A stretch of 64,000 nucleotides of DNA, from the NCBI GenBank assembly GCA_026874595.1, contig CM049313.1:60434659-60498658 (forward strand), in the 5' to 3' direction. The notes under the pieces are model-generated. The model searched no databases, was not told the DNA's origin, and saw only the letters and a list, made by a program, of their open reading frames with translations. Shown here piece by piece: positions 24,321 to 37,274 of the stretch (position 1 is the stretch's first letter; each line of letters begins with the position of its first letter). The DNA comes from Sipunculus nudus. Its lineage: Eukaryota > Annelida > Sipuncula > Golfingiida > Sipunculidae. The position numbers and the translations under genes were made by a program.

Positions 24321-25091
24321 TGTTACGGAACCTAATATAAACAGATCACGTATGCGTGATGAACACAAATTTTGAAATGGAGATAAAAAAAATCAGATTC
24401 TGTAACACTAGGCAGCGGGAAATGTCTAGGGGAATAAATAAAAAAGTCAGTGGTTTTTTGTTAACAAATAACTATAATTTATTCCTAAAACAATCCTAAC
24501 AATACAATACACTAAATCAATACAATTATACAGTGAAACAGCGGTATAGCAACAAGTCAATACGACCACACAGAAAGATAATGGTGCAATACCTGAATAC
24601 CAACAGTGTCACCAGAATAAGTCCTTTGAATGTAAGCTCTCGGAGAATGACAGTCCAGCGGAAAGTTCTTGAGACAACGCAGAATGTAAACTGAAGTCCA
24701 GTGTATAAAATCCAGGAAATATCTGTAATTGCCGCATTCGTCGGATAAGATCTTTAGAATCTGACACACGCTTCTGCGTCTGCTGGTATCTGTTCTGCTG
24801 TCTTCCCCCTGGTTCTAAAAAAACAGCCCTTTATATACCTTCACACCCTAAGCTGGAAACCTTCTACTTCTCGAACATTCTACATCAAGTACCCTACTCC
24901 ACAGTAAACAGGCGTTTCAGGAACTCTCCAGAAAGACACGCCGTGTTTATCTCCACACATACCAGGCTAATCACGTGACCCACTACCAAGCGTGAAAACT
25001 CAAGGCCCACATGCCAACGAGAGTTCAACCAGTACGGAATGTAACAACAACACGAGCCACGCCCGTGTCTTACAATAGAGCACCTGTAACA
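24321..25091 (-). mobile_element. Solo LTR of the Gmr1-like element A family
   Basis: The block begins TGTTACGGAACC and ends CACCTGTAACA (TGTTA...TAACA ends). It matches, nearly base for base with small indels, the LTR at 42068-42827 and the truncated LTR at 57857-58214. No internal retroelement sequence flanks it, so it is a solo LTR, presumably left by LTR-LTR recombination. Its transcription direction, inferred from element A, is minus. No clear target-site duplication is seen (TGATT against AACTA). Confidence 0.85.
24828..24839 (-). promoter_or_regulatory. LTR TATA box (minus strand)
   Basis: The minus strand reads GGTATATAAAGGGC in the solo LTR. The same site in the element A LTR (42568-42578) reads GAATATAAAGGG. 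An AATAAA on the minus strand lies further downstream (24478-24483), giving the usual U3-R-U5 order. Confidence 0.6.
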
Positions 25092-25835
25092 AACTAAAAA
25101 CACAAACATGAAATTTTTGTCACTGTTATCCGCAGATTTGGGACATATTTCAATGATAAACAGTGCACATGCATGTTTAATGTATTGTTCATTAAAAATT
25201 CTACATTTCATTAATTTCATCCTGCAAATATGATATATTTTTATTGATTCCTCCTGAACAACTGATATTTCTAATTAGAATTAAAACATGTGAGGTATAT
25301 TAATATATATATATAAATAGTTTTATATACAGTTTTAAAATCTAGCATTCATAAATGTATTCAACGTGCTCGCCCATCCATGGCATCCACTACCTCATGG
25401 TGAGTTTGTCGAGTCGAGTCAACTTGGTATAAGTGTAGTATATTTGCCTTTTATACTATGAGTATTTTATAGTATATGTGTATTTTTATATCATGTGTGT
25501 ATACAACTGAATTGTTCACGAGACCCAGGCCCCTTTTAAAATCAGCATACTGTGCGGAATGGGCATACTGGTAAAATATCTTTGTAGTAATACTATAATT
25601 ATAGAATAACAAAAACGTGTTTGCCCTGTAATGTTATTTAGGGATCAGTGTCCGTCATTTACTTGCTTTTCCCGATACGCAAAAAGCATAATCTCGTAAT
25701 CTCGCAAGTCTCGGCTTTCAAACCATGCCGTTCGCTTCATTCTAACAGCATCCACCTGGTACGGGTCGCATCCCGTGAAACAGTCTGTAGTGAATTTACG
25801 GTGTTTTTATCTTCATCGTTATATATATATATATA

Positions 25836-25896
<61 letters not shown>

Positions 25897-26805
25897 GGGG
25901 GGGTTCTTTTTCATCCGAAGCAACCTTTTTTAAGGGCTAGACAAATGTATTGCCTGGACCGCCCTTTTTTGAACCTCGGGACTCTTTTCTTAGGTTTTTC
26001 ATTAGTCTTCCTGGCTTTGACCCCCCCCCCCCCCCCCATTTCCTAAACCTTGCTTATTCCTGAAGAGAATCATTTAATCCTTGGATCATGAATAATAAGA
26101 TTTACATATGGGAGACAAAGTCAACTAAGCAACCTGAGTCTTCTTTAACTCATTTGAAATTTGAATAAAGAAAGTTAAAAAAATTATCTTGAGGTCTATA
26201 AGTACCATATTCCAGTCTGTAAACCTAAAAAGAATCGTTATTTTCAAATTGTTGCAGAGTTTAACTGTCTATTATATGAATTGTAACTATGAATTGTATG
26301 TTACCATTTGCACATATCAATGTAAATGATTGGTTAAAATAAACATCGGATCGTATATAATCGAGCATTTTTGCTATTTGAATTAATCTTAACGAACCCT
26401 GTCAAATTTCACAAGATCATTCCATACGCATCCAAGTACTTTAAGTCCACGTCCGAACCCGGCCTTTCAGAAATGGGACGCCAATTCGCACACGGACCTG
26501 AATACTACACCGTTTTACATTGTTAAAGTAAACTGTCTTGTTATTGTACACTTCCACGCTGTAGTCCAAAATGTATGTCATGTTATGGCCACCTGGTAAT
26601 AAAATGAATCTGGCGCCGAATGCTCTAGATATGTACAAAGGCCCGGCTGGAACCAGGCCGCCGGGATACATTATATTAGGTCACGTGCAGTAGGTAACCA
26701 AAGCATTGTACTTCATGTACTTATCAAATCAATATAGGACAAACATGTTATCATATGTTTAGGAGTTTGTGTAGAATTGTGACGGAGTATTTGCAGTAAG
26801 AGAAA
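25092..26805. other. Intergenic upstream of copy 4
   Basis: No coding exon recognised. Contains a (TA)n microsatellite (25819-25894) followed at once by a poly-G run, and a poly-C run at about 26023-26037. Confidence 0.4.
25819..25894. repeat. (TA)n microsatellite followed by poly-G
   Basis: About 37 TA units with one TCTA interruption, then a run of about nine G residues. Confidence 0.93.
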
Positions 26806-29800
26806 ATGGCTTCTGACTTCAGCACCGTCGGCAAAACGTCCCCCTCCACGCAGAGTCGCAAAGTTACCTGAAAAAAATCGCCCGAGAGGCTGATGAGGGA
26901 GACCATGTATCAAAGCCCCCTGTTATTGAGGAGATGAGAGAAATATTTGCCAAAGCTATTAAGGACGATATCGGCACATTTAATTTCACAGGGACCATCA
27001 GCCATATAAAAATACCAACAGACCATCGAAAAGGTCCAGTACACAAACGACAAGCTGCTACGGAGATGTATTTACTTTATCTATTCATTTATTTTTTTAC
27101 AATTTAAAAAAACAGTATGGAATTAGGTGACATTCACGAAATTATTCTTTATTTTACATCAAATGTACCTGTATTTATTTTTTTTATATATATACAATGA
27201 AAGTCCTGTCAGCCAGACTCGGGGGGGGACTCCGTATTAGTGAGTTGTCCGGTTTTGTATTGCGTTGATTCTTCATTGAATGTTACTTATGTCTTCTATT
27301 TTGATTAATTGTACCCTAAATTTGAAATGCATAAATTATTTTTAAATTATTTTCTATATAGCTTAAATATGTAATTGTATTTTGTAAGATATAATTTACA
27401 AAAGAAAAGAAAAAAAAAAGGACAAACTCTTGCTCTTAAATACATCAGAAATTCATATTTGAAGGCATATTTTGAAAAAAAAATCAGTTGTCAAATGTGG
27501 TAATAATTTTTAATCCGAGAGGAAGAGAATACCAAGATAATACAACAAAAATACAACACAATGGATAGCAGTGCTGTAACAAAAGTTCGTGAGAAGACCA
27601 GTATGAATATAAATGTCATTTCGTTAAAGCGTATTAGTAGTGAGTGAGGGATTGTCTCGTCTGGAGATCAAAAACTTCATTTCAGTTGGTCAGAGTTCTC
27701 ATATAACTGGCAATACATCTTGTAGAATCAGTGATGTTTTATAAAAAAAAGGTGCTCGGTGTCTTCGATCAGAGAAGATTTTTCAAAATTAGATGAGAAA
27801 TAACTCATCCTCTCCCAAGCTGTAAAAGAACATAGCTGCAAATATATTCAAATAATCATTTATGAAGCACCAGCATTTACTCCTATAGCACGCCGTGGCA
27901 TCACATATCTTAATATGGAAGGTTGCATCGTTGTACCCCTTCCGCAAAGTTGATCTAAAATAAATACACAGGATCAACCGGCAAAGTCATATCATGCTAC
28001 GAGTTTGATCATAAGAGCGAAACCTGACTGAGAACTAGGTATGTCTCAAACATAATACCAAAGCATCGAGGCAATCATGTAATCATTATGAACAGAATTA
28101 AAGACATGGAGATCTGACATCCCATTACACATATTGCCGAAGCGCTAATCTTCCATAGCCACAATGGCAGAGGTTATAATCACATTCCATTATTTTTACC
28201 GGGGAAGGAACCTGCTGAAACATTAATTATGTACTCTGTCAAACCATATTTATCAAAGATATACGAGTCATTTCCCATGTACTACTCAAAATACACCCTA
28301 GCCGTCAAAAGCCAGACAGTATTCTGTATCTGAATATCCTAGATGAAGTTTTACACGAATTTCTAAAGAAAGGTCTGCCAAGGACAATAAATTGTTGTCT
28401 ATCAATAAAAGATGCAACAGAAGATAACCCAAGCAAACTTAAGCATACTATGGAGTATAAACGGCTTGTACACAGAACCTGTGCATGGGATCCAACCTTA
28501 ACGTGTGGTTATCACTCAGCGAGCACCACAGTTCGCACAATTACAAAGCCTCTGGTAAGACACACGTCTTCTACATGTTAACGCTTGTAACACAAGGGGG
28601 TGCACTCCTTTTCCCTTACAGAAGGGATATAAACATCCCCCTGCCATTCCTACAGGAATTACCTGTAAGGTCACTGAGAGCAAAACTAGAATTCAATATT
28701 ATACATAAATGTTTTGCAGTTCTATATGGTTTCAGTGAAATCCCCCTAATTTCGATATGTGTGTGTGTTTATTTGAATTAAATGCTTGTTCTGTTCTTTT
28801 GACAGAGTAAAATTCCCTAACTGGCAATATAATGGGAATGGGGTTCAATGAGGATTACAGCTCGCCTCCTGAAAAAGCGTGACAGGCGAAAAATGTTTTG
28901 CTGAACATTTGTACAGGTTTAGGGTTAAGACATATCAACAGTCCATTTCATTTTGGAGGTAATAAGAGCCACCATAATATATATTTTCTTATAAACCATT
29001 ATGGCTAAGGACCATTCCTTTGTCCCCGTTTGGAATTCACCCATTCGTATTTATTTGTTCCGTCAATCGCAAGGTGAACTAGTGTTACTGAAGCCTGACA
29101 GTGTTTACACATGAAACGCATATACATGTACCCGTGAACACATGACTGACATAAAAGGAGATTCTGATGGAGGTCTGTACACCCTGACTATAGATTCTAG
29201 TTTGTTATCAATTTAAAGATGTACTGGCGATATTTTTTTTCATGCTTCACCGTCCCTACAGACAACGGATCTTACCAAATATGTGACCCCCCCCCCTCCC
29301 AACCCGAATGATAATTAAGTTGTGGGGCTTCTTTTTGATAAAAAAAACTTCATAAAACGCATGACCTGGCCGAAAATTTGAATCCATGGTTATCATGGAA
29401 AGATATTTTTTTAATGTATGTATTTTTCTGGCCTGTCAAAATCCCCGAGGCGCCTCCTGAAAAAGCGTCAGAGGCGTTGAGGACCTTGCAGCACAAAAGA
29501 AATAGTAGCACCTAATGGGGAAATATCAAAATTATTAATAATTCAGCATAATAGGACATAATCCCGCAAAATAAAACAAACTTGTCCAAGAAGAGCACAC
29601 CACCGATACGTCTGCCGAATTTAGATGGTCAAATCAGAGCAGAAGCAGGTAAAACGTGGTCTAGAAAAAAACCCAACTCCGTATTAATTATAAAGATACG
29701 CTCCACATTTTTCCGTCGATACCAAAGTCAAAACGTTTCACGAATAGTCCCGTATGCCTCACTGTCGAAAGCGTCGCTAGTATCGAGCAGGCAAAAATAA

Positions 29801-31069
29801 ACATCTGATTGACGTTCAACATAGTGAGCTACACATTCGTGGATATGAGGCATGTATACCTCCCATACCTTGCTTAAAGGAACACTGCATATCATCCGGA
29901 AAGCGAAAACCTTGAGCGAGAACACCAGTTATAAATACATGGCAACAGCGTAAATTTTGTGTAGGTGTTTTTGAATAGTAATGATAAGACTTTTTTTCCA
30001 TAGTACTTTGTAAAATCAATAAAGAATAAGCTTTCAGGTCAGTTAAAGCCAGGCGACATTTTGCAAGCAGAGTCGAGCCACGAAACACGGCTTACTACTT
30101 ATGTCAACCGTCTTTTTGTCATAGCCAACCACATCAGTGTGGCTAACATGGCACTGGACTCTATCACACGCATACGATTCTTGGACCCTCTTCTAACTTT
30201 TCATCAATAACTACACGAATGATTGAATAATTCCTGTCAATAGTTGTACCATAGCAACATCGATAACAGTCAATATGACCCCATTTTTCAAACTCTTTTG
30301 AATAGACGGTATCTCAGCCCGGATCTACGCACTATCTACCATGTCGTCACATCCGTTGATCATGGTGTTCTATCACTCTGGAGGTCACGTGGCCGGGAAT
30401 ATCGATACAGCCGATTACCTCTGTAGTCTAATGTCGGGGTAAGTTGTTTATTCAGAAGATAGTTGGTAATGTATGTTTTTGACGAGAATAAGCTTGTTTG
30501 TCTACATATTCGGCTAATATGAATTCATTTTCTACTGCTATTACAGCCGATACGCCTGTATCATTGTGAATGTGGACTACCGCCTGGCTCCCGAATACAA
30601 GATCTCTGACTGCATAAAAGACTGCGAGGAGGCAGCAAGTTGGGTCTTTAACAACAGGGAGGAGCTAGGTATAATGTTCCTTTCTTTATGTAGGTAAATG
30701 CCATTTCAAACATTGGAATCATAATTATATAATAGATATCATATAATTTCTAAACAAAAAATGCATTCAGCTCTACTATACAACTAACCGTTACCAGCCT
30801 AGCTACAGTAGTAATTTTTTGAATATATGTGAATTATACTCAAACCTACTGACAATATAGGTGGCACCACTTACAGTTTAGTGGGAGTGACGGGAAGTAG
30901 CGCTGGTGGCCACCTGGCGGCTTGTGTGTCTCACAACATCTCGGGCCTCAGTTATCAGGTGAGTAAACTTTCCTTCTCTGAATTCACCACGTATTCAGTA
31001 ATAAGCCCATTCAGTCTTTAGCTTAAACAGTAGCGGTATTTGGTCCCTCTTACAAAAGAGAGCCTTCAA

Positions 31070-31585
31070 CAAGCGTCAGAGTGCCTTTACATCTTGAATG
31101 GGACAGCCACACGCCAAGGGTCGGTGAGAATACAAATATTTTCGTTTTTTTTTACAGCGCCTAATGGCCTACAGATACGCTGTCACTTATAATAAACCAG
31201 ACCAATCGTTAGCTATGTTTGTGAATTTTCTGACAACACCTACCATGTGCGAGAAAAAAAATCCGCTTTAACTCAAGATATTGGTAATTCTCTCTGTATG
31301 TTTGTTGAATTTCTGACCGCATGGACCCAAGAATGTCCATGCGCAAGGGTACCGGACAATAGCTTTATTGTAGGCGACACAGCAATTGACCTGTTACCAT
31401 CAAGATGGATTTTAACTTTGGCTTTTGAGTTATTATGTACTTCTTTGGGTCGATTCACGATTCGTAGCCTCATGCCAAGATTCCCGGCTGTTAAAGACTG
31501 TATTGAGGCAACAGGATGGATGACCGCTGCAGTGCGTTCCCTCCTATGACTTGTGTCACGACTCAAGTACGGTCTTACCAGCCTA
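31070..31585. repeat. Dispersed intronic repeat, copy b
   Basis: Collinear and clearly similar to 4095-4605 (copy a), in intron 4 of esterase copy 4. The short overlapping ORFs here, on both strands, have no protein-like features. Confidence 0.6.
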
Positions 31586-32894
31586 CCGAATCGTGAACCT
31601 ACGGCTTCTTTCACAGTAGCTTCCAGGTCTCAACTGCGCATCTTCGTTGGAAGAAATTTGTTATAGGTATAAGAAACCTAACGGGATATCCCGATATCTG
31701 ACGCCCATTCACCAAAGATTAAGGATCTATCCAATAACGACAGGATATATTTTTTCGTGCAGATTACTCCTTTTTGTGCAGTGGATTTTTGCAGTTTCAC
31801 AATTTAGAACTATATCCTGTCACAGACAGAAAATCAATTTTATGTCCATGAGTAAATAAATGATTTTTTCACGATAACTCATGTCAAGGCTATATGCATC
31901 ATATAAATGCCTCTGGGCTGCAAATATTATTTTATATTCTTATTATATATATTTTGTCATATTGTTTCCCAATATATTATATAAATGAGGTATATATACA
32001 AACTGGAGTTCACTTAGTAATAATTCAAAATTTAAATTGAAAGGCCCATTTCTCTAAATACACGGGTTTGATTGCAAGTTTGTGCCGTTCTTAAACTATA
32101 CCCTGCAAAACATTGTTTCATTCCCTAGGATACACTCTTTACGTATCGCTGTATCTCCAGCATGCCAGTATCCAAAGAATAGAACTCTCTATTCGTTTAG
32201 ATTCTTGTGTATCCGATGCTGGACCCACCCGTCGATGGAGGAGTTTGGGTCGTTACGAACGTTACCAAGAGATTTATTGGTTTGGTAGGTAAATTTCTGC
32301 CAAATGCTCTCTGTGACATAAATATACCCACAAGGGTACTGAAAGTTTAGTGGCCATTCTTTTTCTGCTGTCTAGTATGTATCAGGTTCGTCGACTGAGT
32401 GTAGATTCGGAACAAATTGAACAGGTTCTGATAGAGTCATCGATCTTAAACCTCATTAAACTTAATATTTAAAAGATATACAATTAGATGCATTAAGAAA
32501 AGAGGCAATACTCATAGAAATGATAACATTAAGATAATTTTCAATGAAATAATAATTACAAATAAAATTACGAAAGAATAATAAAGTAAGAATGTAAGAA
32601 AATAAGTAATTAGGAAAGTAAGAATGTATGTAGGAAGGTAAGTAAATAAGGAAGTGATTGATGGCATGTTATAAAGTTTCAACTTTGTTGGTGACTCTAT
32701 TAGCTTACTTTTGGCAATTTAATATAAAATGAAAAGTCATAAAGGGATTCTGATGAAATTTCGGGGAACGTCCGAGGAAAAACCCACGACTGTTATGTGT
32801 CTCGAGTTTACCTGTGAATGTATTGGTAACTCTTGACACCAGGTAAGAGACAGGAGTATGGCCAGGCTTTCGATGGAGGTACACATGCTGTTTC

Positions 32895-32898
<4 letters not shown>

Positions 32899-32928
<30 letters not shown>

Positions 32929-32929
32929 T
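32899..32929. repeat. (TTA)n microsatellite abutting an acceptor
   Basis: About ten TTA units directly before TTTTCAG, the exon 6 acceptor of copy 4 (AG at 32932-32933). The triplet run replaces most of the usual branch-point and pyrimidine zone. Confidence 0.9.
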
Positions 32930-34324
32930 TCAGGATCTATGCACAATCGATTGAGAATGAATGGCAAAGAAACGACCCCATGGTGAACCCCCTTCTCAGG
33001 AGCTGTTCTGGTGACCTTCCCCCGGCCTTGACGCTGGTCGCTGAATGTGACATCCTGAGAGATGAGGGAATTCGTAAGTATTGTTACGTCACGTAAAACT
33101 GACTGAGGCAGCCAAGACATCACAGGGAAGCTCGTTTTGTTCATCAGATGACAAACTTCTAGAAGAAGGATCAAGTCAATTATTTGCAATACAAATCGCT
33201 TCCGGGACTCATTCAGGGCCAGTGCTGTACGTGTGTTCAATCAGCTTTGTATTTATATTTATTTTTATGTCGTTAATCATACGCTTATTAATTTACCAAA
33301 AAAATATTTTCTTAATTGGGCCAAATGTCAGTTGTTTGACACCCCAAATTCCTCATGGCAGTAAATGAAAATTTAACTTGTTTATGTTCAAAAGACTCTG
33401 CTTGGGTAACAAATGCCTTAACACGCAGAAATTCATAACATTTCTTGCAAAAAGTTTATTATATGATTCAAAGCATGTGATTAAAAATCATTGACAGGAC
33501 AGAGGAACTGACCAGTTAAAAAAACCTGCAAGCTGTCAACCTTCACAGCTGTATAAATTATCTATCTCAATATATTAATTACTAAACTAATTGACTGACT
33601 AACATCTAAAATCTCTGCAAGTTTACTATAATTAATCATATTTAGGCTACAGCGAGAAAATGCAAGAGAGCGGAAGTCACAGCGAACTGATGATTTTCAA
33701 AGGAGCCATCCATGCATTTTATGATTTTCCCGGTGGGTATCTCAGAGATACATAGCAATAGAAAATCTCACATAGCAATACAATAAACAACATTTTATTT
33801 TGGTTATGGTGAGATGTTTAGCCGCATAAGTATAGTTTATAATGATTGATTGTTACAAATACATAAGAGCATACACTAGTGCATTTTTTTTAGCAAATCT
33901 ATCTATTCCAATACGTTTACGCTGATTTCGCCCTGTCAGTATTCTCGCAGCATATACGCATAAGTCTATACAAGGCAATGTGGCAGATACAGATAGGAAG
34001 AGTTTATGCTGATTCCATAAGTAAACAAAAAAGATAAATTTAATGAAAATAATGTTGACATTCTTTTATTACTGCAGAAGAATTTCGATACATTTCCCTT
34101 GTCCATTTTGTGCACGGGGATGTAACGTTTATCTGTAATATATTAATATATAATATTTTATTGATCAGGACATTTTGTTTTTTTTCGAGGTCATTTCAAG
34201 GAGCTGTCGGCGAAGGCTTTCGACGTCATAGGGGAGTTTCTGCAGCGGGTAAAGGAGGGAAAGCTGAAGAAGAAATAACAAACACTGTGAGAGTGCTCGA
34301 ACGTTAGCTTTAAACCTGTATGTA

Positions 34325-34330
34325 AATAAA
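34325..34330 (+). promoter_or_regulatory. Poly(A) signal AATAAA after copy 4
   Basis: AATAAA starts 47 nt after the TAA of copy 4, a usual spacing, which suggests the 3' end was functional before the frameshifts. Confidence 0.5.
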
Positions 34331-37274
34331 AAAAATCAACGATTTATAAAACCAATGATTCATGTTTATCTATAAATGTACTCTGGATATATTTACAGTA
34401 ATGACAAAACATATGTAATGTTATGATTAATGTTTACGCGTATACCACGTTTGCTTCGTCGTGTAATAGAGTGTATAATTGGTGCACCAAATTGCTACAA
34501 ATAGAAAGATGTTAATACTTGGAACATAAAAATTCCATCATAAATACAGTTTATATGATAAAGTGGTGTACAGGATTTTGTGTACATTAATAACAGCATG
34601 TATGACTGAATATGGGTGAACTCTGTCGGTCGTGCAATTGCAATTGTATTTGAGCACAGTGAAGGGACTGTTTTACAGGGGCGTCAATATAGAGGGGTGG
34701 GGTGGTATATGTACTCCATTTATTAGCAAGGGGTTGGGGATGTGATGGTCAATGGATTCGTCCCCCTGCTATTCAGAGAGTAATCATTATACATAGGAAA
34801 TCAAATACATGTGTATTAAAAATTAGAATTATAGACTCTAGTTGCATTATGATTTTACTATGAAATATTATATATCTAAACCTTGATTAAAATTAACCTA
34901 TACTCAAAACATAATACCTTATTTTCTAAAGCCTATACTTGATTGTAATAAAATACGAGTATGTCTGTTTGTGTTTACAGCAGTTACTTTTAACATATGT
35001 TCCAACTTAATTGTTTATCCCATGCCTGCAAGTCATCCCACACCCATGAAGATAAATTGACGCCACTGCTGTATAATACAAGACAGGAAATTTTATGTAG
35101 GATTATAATCTGGAACTTGATGGAACCTACTTTATTTGTCTTTTTTTTTGTCAAGTGCATAGAATTAAGCTAAGATTCCATATGCATAATGAGGATAGAT
35201 TCGATATTAAACAAATGTGGAATGCGTATCCTGCAAAACGAATCGTTACATAAGGAATCTTACGTATTCCGAATGCTGAATCCGCACATAAGGAATTTCA
35301 CTTTATTTATTTCATCAATACAGGTTTAAGCCGAATTCCACAGGACAAATTCCGCATTCCGTACACAAGGAATCTTGGTTTTATACTTTTATGAGGACTT
35401 GTTTTCATTTACCCTTACATAAATCATATTCACATAATTCAAATGGCAGAACATGAAAAATACAACCAGGTAAGGTGATCTTGACCAATCAATATGACAA
35501 CTACCTGATATATGTTATGTGATCTTTTCTTAAATTTCATACAGGTTCATAAAAAATTGAAATAATATATGCCTTTTTCCAAGCTATTAATCCATTTGAC
35601 TGAATTCTAAGTATCTAAGTAAAACCCATTCAAGAACACGGACACAGTTCACCTGGTTTATACGTTGTCCACAGTCCACGTGCATCTGTTTACCGTAATA
35701 GACTGCCTGACCACAGATGCATTATTGCGCATGCGCGACAATTTGAATACAACTAACCTATATAGCGTAATGAAGTAGTTCAAGAAGTTTCACAGTTTAT
35801 TTATTATGTGTAATGACAGATATGCTTATTTTTGATAGTGGTTTTCATCCTAAAGGGGTCACTGTCAAATGAAAGGCGAAATGGAGCGATAGATTTTGTC
35901 GAATAAAGCATTTTGTGTTCATAATGAATTTCCACCTTTTTTCACTTGGATAACATTGTGCGGGCATCTGGCTACATTTTTTCCTCAAAGAATGATGACA
36001 TTACTTGCTCTCAACCGGAAGATAAACGAACTTTCCCATGACAGGTGTGATTCAGTCATTGGACGATCTTTCAATGTGTAAACAGCTGTTGCAGGGGACA
36101 ATGATTTGGTCCTTACCTTGTCCAGGCTGCGGTATATTACACTTTTGCTTCTTGGGTCCACTTGTCTTGTTCATTCGTTTCGCTCTCTGTTAAGGCTCTC
36201 TTCATTGGTTAATAGGTGTTGCCATGACACTGGGCGATGTCAGGAAAAGTCATTTCTTGAGCCAGCATACATTTTATAACATATGCTCCCTTCTACACTC
36301 CTCCCTCTTTCGAGGAAAAGGTGCTCACCATACTGCATGCAGATAATTCAAATGTTCACAAGTTTAGAGGAGAGAGCAAAGCCGCTCCTCTGTCCAGGTC
36401 GCAGATGATAAAAACATGAGAGAACCAGAGAGAAGTGCTAAGCTGTTCTCTCCGGTCAACTAATGACACTCCTCAACAGAATAAGGCAAAAAGCGTTGCT
36501 ACATTGTGATTGGCCAGATGGAGCACGGTACTCTCACTGCACATGGAGCATGATCTGATTTTCCACCTCTTTTTAGCCTTTCGCCCTACCACTTGGATGG
36601 TTGAGTGAATCTCCTCCTCATTGTCTGGCTTGAAACTGGCCTCATCAACGGTATCCATATACACTGAATCTGAAAGAAGAAACTCTAAAAGGACCTTTAC
36701 TCGATGTAACTAAAAAAAGGCCTTGTCCTATCTGTGGTGTTAGTAAGAATACCTTTACTAACAAAATCCTTGAGGCGAGGAGGGCGACGCACCTTCAATC
36801 CCCTGGAAGTTGTTCAGCTTGTATCCTCAGAACCGCTCATTCTGAAGATACATTGCTGTTGTTCTAAGTTGACATTGTCAGCCGTATCAGCTTCTCAGCC
36901 GACAGACAGATCTTGATGCGATTCTGGTAGAATCTTGCCGGCCAGAGGCACACCCAAAGTGCTGTCTGTGTTTTACCAGGATTATTTTGTTCAACCTTCC
37001 CAGCCTCTGACTGTGCCCTGGTGCCTGCCAAGGGTTCTATATCGCCATCTCTGACCTGATCATCAGTTATACCACCAAGAGGCCCCAGAGGGGTATCACC
37101 GTCATCCAATTCCCCCTGCTGATCTGACTCTATATTGTCTTTAACGTATTGATTCCAGATCTTATTCCTGGTCCCCTGGAACTAAAGGGGATCTCTTGAT
37201 ACTTGCAAGCCTTTAGGTTATCATGATTGACTATCTTTTGTGACTTTCTGGTCTAGATCCGGTATATTAGTGGC
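34331..37274. other. Intergenic, 3' flank of copy 4 up to the retroelement nest
   Basis: No gene recognised. At about 35220-35370 a short AAGGAAT/ATTCCG motif recurs. At 36087-36297 the minus strand starts TGTAGAAGGGAGC after a purine-rich stretch and ends CCTGCAACA. This could be a short 3' LTR of element C, but no partner LTR was found. Between about 36470 and 37110, minus-strand pieces may be the degraded C-terminal tail of element C pol. Confidence 0.35.

Larger units (their letters stand above)
26806..34278 (+). pseudogene. Esterase copy 4, frameshifted in exons 1 and 5
   Basis: All eight exons align to copies 2 and 3: 26806-27033, 30306-30438, 30547-30668, 30861-30958, 32201-32284, 32934-33073, 33646-33732 and 34190-34278. 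Exon 1 opens MASDFSTVGK, then lacks 4 nt where NN of NNVPLH should be, so translation stops soon after. Exon 5 is 84 nt, not 95: 11 nt are gone after VYPMLD, exactly where the others encode PRCGHP-like residues. No nearby AG would restore that frame. Exons 2-4 and 6-8 remain open, with FYHSGGH, GSSAGG, DILRDEG and AIHAFY, so catalytic residues are intact and decay is recent, unless both gaps are sequencing errors. The exon 1 donor (GTCCAG) is also weak. AATAAA at 34325-34330 follows the stop by 46 nt. Confidence 0.85.

Noticed and set aside
28485-28781. 98-codon ORF in intron 1 of copy 4
   Set aside because: No recognisable family, no splice continuity with the esterase exons, and compositionally ordinary.
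31247-31614. Overlapping 100- and 113-codon ORFs on opposite strands
   Set aside because: They lie in the dispersed repeat copy b inside an intron of copy 4, and the aligned copy a is not open.
36087-36297. Possible 211-bp 3' LTR of element C (TGTTGC...CTACA ends next to a purine tract)
   Set aside because: No second copy was found in the window, so it is mentioned only as a possibility.
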